A stretch of 22,137 nt of DNA, taken from assembly GCA_964367645.1 (NCBI GenBank), contig CAYIYN010000015.1, positions 1 to 22,137 on the forward strand, in the 5' to 3' direction. Shown one piece after another: positions 16,621 through 22,137 of the stretch. Positions within the stretch are counted from its first letter, which is position 1. Each line of letters opens with the position of its first letter. The stretch comes from RGIG4097 sp964367645. GTDB taxonomy: Bacteria > Bacillota > Clostridia > Christensenellales > CAG-917. The notes under the pieces were generated by a model. It saw nothing but the letters and a program-made list of their open reading frames with translations, did no database searches and was not told where the DNA came from. Made by a program: the position numbers and the translations under genes.

Positions 16621-16715
16621 ATTCGCCTCCATTTCTCTTGCAGTCTATGCCGCTTCCCTTTTCTTTATGCAAAATTGCTTTAATACATGCTTTATTCCTC
16701 TCGTTTACCCCACGT

Positions 16716-16745
16716 TTGAATACTTTTTAGCGTTTTGTCAATAAT
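16716..16745 (+). promoter_or_regulatory. Candidate promoter of veg, very close to the start codon
   Basis: TTGAAT (16716-16721), an 18-nt spacer and AATAAT (16740-16745) resemble a sigma-A promoter. Only 6 nt separate the -10 box from the ATG at 16752, so transcription would begin at or next to the start codon. No ribosome binding site precedes this ATG, which agrees with a leaderless transcript. Confidence 0.45.
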
Positions 16746-16751
16746 CGACTT

Positions 16752-16979
16752 ATGAGAGAAATCGGCAAAACCATAAATGACGCAAAATTGCGCGTAGAAA
16801 AATTGCTGGGCGTACCGCTGCTGCTGAAGGTCAACGAAGGCAGAGGAAAAATCACCATCTATCACGGCTCAGTGCTCACTGTCTTTCCTTCAATTTTCGT
16901 GGTAAAACTCGAAAACGGCGAAACAAAAACTTTCAGTTACAGCGACGTGCACTCCGGCAACGTGATGTTTGTGTTTTAA
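16752..16979 (+). CDS. veg: Veg family protein
   Basis: A 75-residue protein of the small Veg (DUF1021) family of Firmicutes. Family features are the N-terminal helix, the LLLKVNEGRGKI core resembling the K-A-N-x-G-R-x-K segment of other Veg proteins, then TVFPSIFVVKLENGE and FSYSDVHSGNV, the counterpart of the conserved Y-P-x-x-F-V-V and S-Y-x-D motifs. Length is normal (75-90). In Bacillus subtilis Veg is highly expressed and has been linked to biofilm matrix production and spore outgrowth; its molecular function is not settled. It is the only plus-strand gene here and lies divergent from the sipL-like gene, with ispE beyond. There is no Shine-Dalgarno site before the ATG; see the promoter entry. 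Confidence 0.85.
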   Translation: MREIGKTINDAKLRVEKLLGVPLLLKVNEGRGKITIYHGSVLTVFPSIFVVKLENGETKTFSYSDVHSGNVMFVF

Positions 16980-17002
16980 AATTTTTAAAAGTTTTGAGGA
17001 TT

Positions 17003-17049
17003 GTCAAGGGCTTTTGTCTAAAATCCCCCTTGACGTTAATAGACGTCAA
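17003..17049. other. Two overlapping, mutually exclusive hairpins between convergent genes
   Basis: In the gap between the ends of veg (+) and the protease gene (-), an 8-bp perfect stem (17003-17010 against 17027-17034, 16-nt loop) overlaps a second 7-bp perfect stem (17030-17036 against 17043-17049, 6-nt loop). Both cannot form at once. No proper T-run follows on either strand, so they are not textbook terminators, but a transcript-end role for the converging units is the simplest explanation. Confidence 0.4.
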
Positions 17050-17090
17050 TATCCGAATTGTAATTCATTATAAAAAAGAAAATGTCGCGG

Positions 17091-19136
17091 CTACGCGGCG
17101 TTTTCATCTTCAACTTTAAGTTTTTTCTTTGCCACCTTTTTTTTGACGAAGAGCGTAACGGCGGTTATACCGACAGAGAAAACGATGGCGCCCATAGTGA
17201 CGTAAGCGGCTATTGATTGAGGGCGCAGTGCCGAACTTTCGGCATTGACGGTGAAGACGGTTCTGACGGCGGGTTTATCACCGTATTGAGCGGAAATCAC
17301 AAATGTCCCTTTGGTATCGGGTTTGAAAGTGAAAGTTTCGCCGCTTAAAACGTATTCATCGTTGACGAACCATTTGATACCCACACTTTTATCAACGTAT
17401 TCAAGGTTTGAGAGCGCGAATGTCACGCTGTCGTTTGCAAAGATTTTGATATTGTTTGTCGGGGTTTGGGATTTCAGTTCGCTCTCCAAAACGACTTTGA
17501 CTCCCGAAGCCATGCTGTCATAAGTTAGGTATCGGATTGTAAAACCTGCCTCATCTGAAAATACCGTATCTTCAAAGCGGTACTTCACTCGGATTTTGAA
17601 TTTTCCGCCAATCGTGGGGGTAAAGTTTAAACTGCCGCCGAAAGCAAGAAAACTTTCCGATTTTTCGTATTCTTCGGTGAGCGGGTTTCCGTCATTGTCG
17701 GTGACAACCGCGCCTCCGGTATCGGTTTTAATTCTTTCTCCGATTTCGACCAGCCACCATTCGATGCCGCTTAAAAGTTCGGGATCCACGTCGCCGTAGG
17801 GTAAGAACTGGGCCGAAAATCGCATAGGCACTACTTTGTCAATGTTGATTATTTGGCCGTCTTCACTTAATCCGCTGAACGTAACTTCAACGCCTGTCGG
17901 ATCACGATATGCGGTGTTACCGACGCTATTCACGCACTCCAAAATGCTGTGCATAGGGTAAACGTAAGTTGAAGTGAGTACGGTGTGACTGATATAGCGT
18001 GCGCCCTCGCGATCGCCTTGCAAACGGATGTGCCTTTCTATGGCACTACCTGCAAAAGGAGTTTTGGCGCTGTCGTAACTGTCGATAACTGATTTCAGCC
18101 TGACAAGCGCCGCCGTCACTGAAACAAATGCCGCGGCAATGCTGGTGCCGTTCATATAGGCGTATTCAGACGCCGAACCCTTTGCAACGTAGATATTTTC
18201 ACCGGGAGCGATGACGTCATAGCCGCCGTAATTTGATGTGTCCCTTTTTACGACGGCGCCGTGCTCATAGGTATAAGCCATAACAGACAATACGCCGCGT
18301 GTAGATGCAGGATAGAAAGCGTCCACCTCGCTGTTTTTGGAGTCGTTTCCTGCGGCAGCGACCAAAACCGTGTCATTGGTCGCATTTGAAATTGCTCCGA
18401 TAAGTTCGGGGTTGGAGTCCCATTTGTCTTCTTTTGCAAAAAAGTCGCTTGCCAAAATTCCCAAAGATAGATTAATAACGTCTGCGTCTACGCTTTCGTC
18501 AGCCCAAGTTATACCTTTTGCAACAGCGGACAAACTGAAACTTTCAACTTTGGTGCTGCCTGACGTTTTTGTATAACTTGCTTTCACGGGATAAATTTTA
18601 ATATAATCGGAAAGTCCCAACTCATATATGAGCATTGCCATTGCGCTTGCAATGCCGGTTCCGTGCGAATTTGTGGATACGTCGGTTACGCTTCCCAAAT
18701 TCTCTCCGCTGTTTACGGCATTATAACTGTTATAGCCGTACACGATACCCGAAGAATTTTTTAAAATTGTGTTGGTTGATGTGAAAACTCCGTGCGAGGT
18801 ATTTATGCCGGTGTCTAAAACTGCGATAATAATAGGTTTGGTGGCATCGGTTTTGTCATAGCCGTCTTCGTCACATTTTACAGCCGCCGCTTTTGATAAA
18901 TCCCAACTTGCCACTTCGCTTTTAAGTGCGGCAAGGTTCAAAAAATTCGCTCCGTAATACCATAGACTTCCCGTTTCCACTCCGCCGAAAGATGAAGCGG
19001 GATAGGCACCAATCGAATAATTCGCATCGGCAACGCTTGAAACGGGTGCGGCAAAACACCCTGCAATGACGAGGGATAAAATCAGCATCGCTGCTGTCAC
19101 TATGGAAATTTTTTTGAGATTACGCGTCATTTTCAT
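17091..19136 (-). CDS. Surface-anchored subtilisin-like serine protease (S8)
   Basis: A 681-residue S8 peptidase. The N-terminus has a basic start, a hydrophobic stretch (10-25) and a lipobox-like L-V-I-A-G-C with Cys27, suggesting a lipoprotein; cleavage after Ala-x-Ala nearby is an alternative. The triad is Asp108 (AVLDTGINTSHG), His158 (NSHGTGIA) and Ser332 (MNGTSIAAA), with oxyanion Asn264 (AAAGNDS). Residues about 410-630 are beta-rich, Ig-like segments, followed by a membrane helix (641-664) and a lysine-rich tail. The catalytic domain should face outward. The ATG at 19136 (or 19130) is chosen; the frame upstream opens only with TTG and contains no signal. The start overlaps the end of gltX and has no ribosome site, so translation is probably coupled. 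Substrate unknown; a surface nutritional, processing or germination-type role is possible. Confidence 0.87.
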   Translation of the reverse strand: MKMTRNLKKISIVTAAMLILSLVIAGCFAAPVSSVADANYSIGAYPASSFGGVETGSLWYYGANFLNLAALKSEVASWDLSKAAAVKCDEDGYDKTDATKPIIIAVLDTGINTSHGVFTSTNTILKNSSGIVYGYNSYNAVNSGENLGSVTDVSTNSHGTGIASAMAMLIYELGLSDYIKIYPVKASYTKTSGSTKVESFSLSAVAKGITWADESVDADVINLSLGILASDFFAKEDKWDSNPELIGAISNATNDTVLVAAAGNDSKNSEVDAFYPASTRGVLSVMAYTYEHGAVVKRDTSNYGGYDVIAPGENIYVAKGSASEYAYMNGTSIAAAFVSVTAALVRLKSVIDSYDSAKTPFAGSAIERHIRLQGDREGARYISHTVLTSTYVYPMHSILECVNSVGNTAYRDPTGVEVTFSGLSEDGQIINIDKVVPMRFSAQFLPYGDVDPELLSGIEWWLVEIGERIKTDTGGAVVTDNDGNPLTEEYEKSESFLAFGGSLNFTPTIGGKFKIRVKYRFEDTVFSDEAGFTIRYLTYDSMASGVKVVLESELKSQTPTNNIKIFANDSVTFALSNLEYVDKSVGIKWFVNDEYVLSGETFTFKPDTKGTFVISAQYGDKPAVRTVFTVNAESSALRPQSIAAYVTMGAIVFSVGITAVTLFVKKKVAKKKLKVEDENAA

Positions 19137-20568
19137 CAAGCAGTTTTTGCGAATAGGCAATGCGCTTCAAGCTTTTTTCTTTGCCCAGCACCACTGCCAT
19201 CTCAATGGCTCCACCGGGTGTGACCGGCTGCCCTGTCAAGGCAACTCGCATACTGTACATAAGTTGACCGCCTTTAAGTGTTGCTGCCGCAGCGGCTTGA
19301 GTTATAGCGGCTCTTATGCCGTCTTCACTCCAATCGTCAAGCGCTTCAAGTGCACTAAGGCTGGCTTTAAGTGATTGTTTTGCAACATTAAAGTCCACTT
19401 TCATCTTTTGATTTAAAAACATTCCCAAATCGTAATTGCCAAAATCAATCAAGAAATCAATCTTTTCGGGTATATCTTCAAGCACGTCAACGCGCGTGTG
19501 CATCAACTTTGAAATTTCAAAGTCGTTAAACTTGCCGCCCGATTTGCTCTTTAGAATATAGGGTTCTGCCACAGCAAAGAATTCGTTTTCGTCCATGGCT
19601 TTAAGATACTCGCCGTTTAGCCAACGCATTTTTGCTTCGTCAAAAATGGACGAACTTTTTGAAATGCCGTCGATTGAAAACGCTTCAGTCATTTCCTTCA
19701 GTGTCATTTTTTCACGGTTGTCTTTGGGACACCAACCCAAAAGGGCGATATAGTTGACAATCGCTTCAGGTAAATAGCCTCGCTTTATAAAATCTTCAAA
19801 GTTGGCGTCGCCAAAGCGCTTGGATAGTTTTCTGGTGGCGTCTTTCATAATCGGCGGGAGATGAATATAGGTCGGGCGTTGCCAGCCGAATGCGTCGTAA
19901 ATCAAGTTGTACTTGGGAGTGGAAGAAAGATATTCCGTGCCGCGCATTACGTGTGTAACACCCATAAGATGATCGTCCACGACGTTTGCAAAATTGTAGG
20001 TGGGCATGCCGTCCGCTTTCAAAAGCACACCGTCTTCGATGTCTTCTGACGCAACGGAAATTTCGCCGAAAACCAAATCTTCATAACTGCTGACAACGTC
20101 TTCGGGCACTTTTTGTCTTATAACGTAAGATTCTCCTGCGGCGATTCTTTTTTTGGATTCGTCAAGAGAAATATTTCGGCAATGCTTATCGTAGGTGTGG
20201 ACGCCGCCCTCTCCTTCAAGAGTCGCAAGCCTTTCTTTTGTGCAAAAACAGCAATACGCTCCGCCCTTTTGCACAAGTTCGTCGGCGTACGTCTTATAGA
20301 TGCCCACTCTCTCGCTTTGAACGTACGGTCCGAAACCGCCGTCACGGTCGGGGCCTTCGTCATAATCCATTCCGGCGATTTCGAGAGTGCGGTAAATTGC
20401 CTCAACTGCACCTTCTACCTGTCTTTCTTGGTCGGTGTCTTCTATACGCAAAATGAATTTGCCGTCGTTTTTTCTGGCAAACATATAAGCATACAGCCCT
20501 GTGCGCAGGTTTCCTATATGCATAAATCCCGTAGGAGATGGGGCAAATCTTGTCCTAATCAATGTCAT
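19120..20568 (-). CDS. gltX: Glutamyl-tRNA synthetase
   Basis: A 482-residue class I aminoacyl-tRNA synthetase that charges tRNA-Glu (and in many Firmicutes also tRNA-Gln, to be amidated later). The N-terminus TRFAPSPTGFMHIGNLRTG carries the HIGH-type motif at 17-20. The KMSKS-type motif reads KLSKR at 247-251. A cysteine cluster (Cys106, Cys107, Cys109, Cys130) matches the zinc-binding region of bacterial GluRS. The discriminating segment TEYLSSTPKYNLIYDAFGW is at 211-229. The helical anticodon-binding half is complete. The start overlaps the end of radC by 14 nt; AAGG lies 11 nt upstream. No T-box leader is present, as the gene is internal to an operon. Confidence 0.95.
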   Translation of the reverse strand: MTLIRTRFAPSPTGFMHIGNLRTGLYAYMFARKNDGKFILRIEDTDQERQVEGAVEAIYRTLEIAGMDYDEGPDRDGGFGPYVQSERVGIYKTYADELVQKGGAYCCFCTKERLATLEGEGGVHTYDKHCRNISLDESKKRIAAGESYVIRQKVPEDVVSSYEDLVFGEISVASEDIEDGVLLKADGMPTYNFANVVDDHLMGVTHVMRGTEYLSSTPKYNLIYDAFGWQRPTYIHLPPIMKDATRKLSKRFGDANFEDFIKRGYLPEAIVNYIALLGWCPKDNREKMTLKEMTEAFSIDGISKSSSIFDEAKMRWLNGEYLKAMDENEFFAVAEPYILKSKSGGKFNDFEISKLMHTRVDVLEDIPEKIDFLIDFGNYDLGMFLNQKMKVDFNVAKQSLKASLSALEALDDWSEDGIRAAITQAAAAATLKGGQLMYSMRVALTGQPVTPGGAIEMAVVLGKEKSLKRIAYSQKLLDENDA

Positions 20569-21310
20569 AGTAAAACATACCTTCTTTAAGACTGCTTACG
20601 CGCTCATCGTACATGCGGCTAAGTAAACCAGCCTCTTCAAATGAAAAACTTTCTCTCCCTGCAAATATAAGGTGATCCATCAAAGTCACCCCGACGCTGT
20701 CAAGACTCCACAAAATCTCGCGCGTCATTTCAATATCTTCCTGCGATGGCTTGTATTTGCCGCCCGGATGATTGTGTGCCATCACTATGCCTACCGATTT
20801 GGTGCGTAGCGCAAAGTCCACAATTTCTCTGACGTACACGCTGACGGAACGCCCGTCGCCTGAGGATAGTTTTTGGGTTTTTATCAGTGCGTCGCCACCG
20901 TCCACACCGACAACGTAAACCTCTTCTATCGGCTTGCCGTAAAGTTGAGCGGTTAGATGCGTCTTGAAATCTCCGCGACCTTTCAGAGTCTTTTTTGGCG
21001 AAGCGCTCGATGCGATATAAGCGCGTAATACATCGGGCATAGCGTGCAAGAACACGGCCGCATTATGTGTCATTCCTTTCACTTCTTCAAGCCTTTCGAC
21101 TTCTGCGTTTAATACCGACTGAAATGAGCCGAATCGATTTATAAGGTCATGTGCTATATCGTTTGTGTTTTTGCGCGGAATGAAATGGAAAAGAACATAC
21201 TCCAAAATTTCGTGTGGTTGAAGTGCGCTGATTTCTCCGTTTTCGATGCGGGCGCGCATTCTGTCGCGATGGCCTTCGTGCATAGGTTTTATGTCTTTAT
21301 CTTGCGTCAT
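20555..21310 (-). CDS. radC: RadC-family JAMM/MPN domain protein
   Basis: A 251-residue RadC family protein. The N-terminal half has the UPF0758 region (HEGHRDRMRARI at 11-22, LLxYxL-like segment at 35-43) and a helix-hairpin-helix (about 58-88). The C-terminal MPN domain has Glu162 (VREIVDFAL) and the JAMM metal site His179-x-His181 (AHNHPGG) with Asp192 in PSQED. RadC was named as a DNA repair protein, but that role is doubtful; the JAMM residues predict a zinc-dependent hydrolase whose substrate is not established. It starts inside the stop codon of the upstream gene (ATGA), without a good ribosome site, and overlaps gltX downstream, so it is the second gene of a tightly coupled group. Confidence 0.92.
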   Translation of the reverse strand: MTQDKDIKPMHEGHRDRMRARIENGEISALQPHEILEYVLFHFIPRKNTNDIAHDLINRFGSFQSVLNAEVERLEEVKGMTHNAAVFLHAMPDVLRAYIASSASPKKTLKGRGDFKTHLTAQLYGKPIEEVYVVGVDGGDALIKTQKLSSGDGRSVSVYVREIVDFALRTKSVGIVMAHNHPGGKYKPSQEDIEMTREILWSLDSVGVTLMDHLIFAGRESFSFEEAGLLSRMYDERVSSLKEGMFYYDID

Positions 21311-21729
21311 TTAAGTAGTTCACTGTATTCTTTGAATATGTTAACGTCGTTTTTACACAATCTGATAAGCACAATCATACTTTCGTCTTTGCTTGAAAAA
21401 CCATAAGTCTTTTGGATAATTTTCCAAATTGCGTAGCAATTCAAAAAATCGTACCAAAAATAAGATTCGTCCTGCAATTTGAAAATCTCAAGGTAATTGA
21501 ATGATTCATATCGACCGCTGTTTTTGAGAATGTCGATAAGCTCTTTGACTTCTTCATCTTTATCGTATTTTGCATGGATGAAACTCAGCATGTATTTTTT
21601 GACTTCTTTGCTGAAAGTCACAACGCCCTGCTTTGCGTTTGCAATATCTTTAAAGATTGGTGCGATGTCATCGTCCCCTGAGAATTTTTGGAGAACTTTT
21701 TGACACGGATAAGAAAAAGCTGTTGTCAT
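21307..21729 (-). CDS. Small helical protein of unknown function
   Basis: I do not recognise this protein. From the ATG at 21729 it has 140 residues, is rich in Asp, Glu, Lys and aromatic residues, and is probably alpha-helical and soluble; no signal peptide, membrane segment or metal motif is visible. A central stretch (about 85-105, YLEIFKLQDESYFWYDFLNC) is unusually aromatic. The open frame continues to 21906, but that extension runs through palindromes and the 52-bp repeats and is unlikely to be coding. A promoter with a perfect TATAAT lies 7 nt before 21729, and an ATG at 21735 would fall before any transcript start, so 21729 is preferred. No ribosome site is present. The stop overlaps the radC start (ATGA), a strong sign that the gene is real and co-expressed with radC. 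Confidence 0.65.
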   Translation of the reverse strand: MTTAFSYPCQKVLQKFSGDDDIAPIFKDIANAKQGVVTFSKEVKKYMLSFIHAKYDKDEEVKELIDILKNSGRYESFNYLEIFKLQDESYFWYDFLNCYAIWKIIQKTYGFSSKDESMIVLIRLCKNDVNIFKEYSELLK

Positions 21730-21736
21730 AGCCATT

Positions 21737-21765
21737 ATTATAAGCCGATAATTTGCTTTTTGCAA
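21737..21765 (-). promoter_or_regulatory. Promoter of the unknown-radC-gltX-protease operon
   Basis: On the minus strand TTGCAA (21760-21765), an exact 17-nt spacer and a perfect TATAAT (21737-21742) form a strong sigma-A promoter. Start of transcription would fall at about 21729-21731, at the ATG of the small gene, predicting a leaderless or near-leaderless mRNA for the four-gene group. Confidence 0.6.
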
Positions 21766-21780
21766 TAGTTTGCAATAGTT
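21761..21780. repeat. 10-bp tandem repeat next to the promoter
   Basis: A 10-bp unit beginning TGCAATAG occurs twice in a row (21761-21770, 21771-21780). The left copy contributes most of the -35 hexamer of the promoter at 21737-21765, and the right copy offers a second TTGCAA ten nt further upstream. It could be chance or a regulator-binding pair. Confidence 0.5.
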
Positions 21781-21809
21781 TAATGCGCGGTGCGCGTATC
21801 GGCGCACTT

Positions 21810-21829
21810 CGCGCGCGAGTTCGCGCGCG
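21810..21829. repeat. GC-rich palindrome
   Basis: A perfect 9-bp inverted repeat (21810-21818 against 21821-21829) of alternating C and G, with a 2-nt centre. It is flanked by further GCGC-rich words (21785-21806). Such a sequence is strikingly GC-rich against its A/T-rich surroundings and could form a cruciform or stall transcription coming from the right. Confidence 0.6.
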
Positions 21830-21844
21830 TTTGAGTTATTTTGC

Positions 21845-21948
21845 AACTTCATAATGAGAAAGTGTGGGTGTTTACTCTCGCTGTTAGTGATTTCGGAACT
21901 TCGCAATGAGAAAGTGTGGGTATTTACTCTCGCTATTAGTGATTTCGG
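21845..21948. repeat. Two 52-bp tandem repeats
   Basis: Unit 1 (21845-21896) and unit 2 (21897-21948) are the same length and differ at only four positions, three or four of them transitions. A third unit begins at 21949 with the same first five bases and then diverges. There are no separate spacers, so this is not a CRISPR array. The repeats are upstream of the operon promoter and read through no plausible protein. Confidence 0.8.
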
Positions 21949-21991
21949 AACTTAGTAATTAATGAGGGTGGAATCAGCACTTTCTCATTGC
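21903..21991. repeat. 14-bp inverted repeat pairing a tandem unit with its downstream copy
   Basis: The sequence GCAATGAGAAAGTG (21903-21916, inside tandem unit 2) occurs as an exact inverted copy at 21978-21991. The arms are 61 nt apart. The same word with two changes is present in unit 1 (21851-21864). The arrangement suggests the edge of a dispersed or mobile non-coding repeat rather than a transcription terminator. Confidence 0.65.
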
Positions 21992-22137
21992 AAAGCTACG
22001 AAAATACTTCGAGTTGCGAAAATACTCCGAGCAAGCGTACATATTAACGGACGTCGGCAAATTACGAAGTTGCGAAAATCCGCGCAGGGCGGCGAGAAAG
22101 CGAGCGCCGAGCACCAGACAAAAGTGCGCCGGCATAG

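Larger units (their letters stand above)
21736..22137. other. Repeat-rich non-coding region at the right end
   Basis: About 400 bases without a supportable gene. It holds, from left to right, the promoter above, a short 10-bp tandem repeat, a GC-rich palindrome, two 52-bp tandem repeats with the start of a third, an inverted copy of part of the repeat, and further short repeats such as the GCGAAAAT word at 22016-22023 and 22072-22079, with a related copy at 21998-22005. No tRNA or open frame with coding character is visible up to the window edge. Confidence 0.6.

Noticed and set aside
16621..16751. Sporulation-sigma promoter for the sipL-like gene
   Set aside because: A GTATT...CATAAAG pair on the minus strand faintly resembles a sigma-E site, and a consensus TTGACA (16735-16740) is present, but spacing or the -10 element does not fit in either case.
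20569..21310. T-box leader for gltX
   Set aside because: The upstream sequence is coding (radC) and overlaps gltX, leaving no room for a leader.
21730..21906. N-terminal extension of the small unknown gene to 21906
   Set aside because: The extension would encode the GC palindrome and the tandem repeats and would cross the strong promoter; coding character is absent.
21845..21991. Possible CRISPR array
   Set aside because: The 52-bp units follow each other directly without unique spacers, there are only two full copies, and no cas gene is present.

Overview
The window looks like a chromosomal segment of an anaerobic, Gram-positive, spore-lineage Firmicute (class Clostridia), probably an uncultured gut member. 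Three things suggest this: the paired GlgC/GlgD ADP-glucose pyrophosphorylase, a SipL-like SPOCS/LysM spore-coat protein next to a Veg-family protein and ispE, and strong AGGAGG-type ribosome binding sites in front of most genes. Nearly all genes lie on the minus strand; only the short veg homologue is on the plus strand. I see no rRNA, tRNA, CRISPR array, transposase or phage gene.

Layout, in the direction of minus-strand transcription (right to left). 21736-22137 is non-coding and repeat-rich: 52-bp tandem repeats, an inverted copy of part of them, and a GC-rich palindrome. It ends in a promoter placed almost on the start codon of an unrecognised small gene. That gene overlaps a RadC-family JAMM protein gene (ATGA overlap). 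radC overlaps gltX (glutamyl-tRNA synthetase), which overlaps a surface-anchored subtilisin-like protease gene: four overlapping genes that should be co-transcribed. After a convergent gap with two mutually exclusive hairpins come veg (+) and, divergently, the sipL-like gene, followed by ispE (isoprenoid precursor synthesis). A terminator and a promoter overlap between sipL and ispE.

14020 down to 3996 is a compact glycogen locus: glgB (branching), glgC and glgD (ADP-glucose synthesis), glgA (elongation), glgP (phosphorolysis) and a GH13 alpha-glucosidase/neopullulanase-type enzyme, with one good promoter in front of glgB. It holds both arms of glycogen metabolism, so the cell can store and remobilise glucose from one transcription unit. 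It is followed by a separately promoted 12-TM MFS transporter with an unusually large loop insertion, plausibly for maltodextrin or other sugars, and by a membrane-embedded M28-family metallopeptidase that ends at a strong hairpin terminator (20-54).

Most of the window is ordinary housekeeping or carbon-storage biology, and I found no convincing new multi-gene system. Worth a second look: the M28 peptidase with membrane hairpins inside its catalytic domain, the MFS loop insertion, two genes that look leaderless (veg and the small unknown gene), the sipL terminator/ispE promoter overlap, the Arg-for-Lys change in the GlgA substrate motif, a divergent IspE ATP-binding loop, and the right-end repeat cluster.
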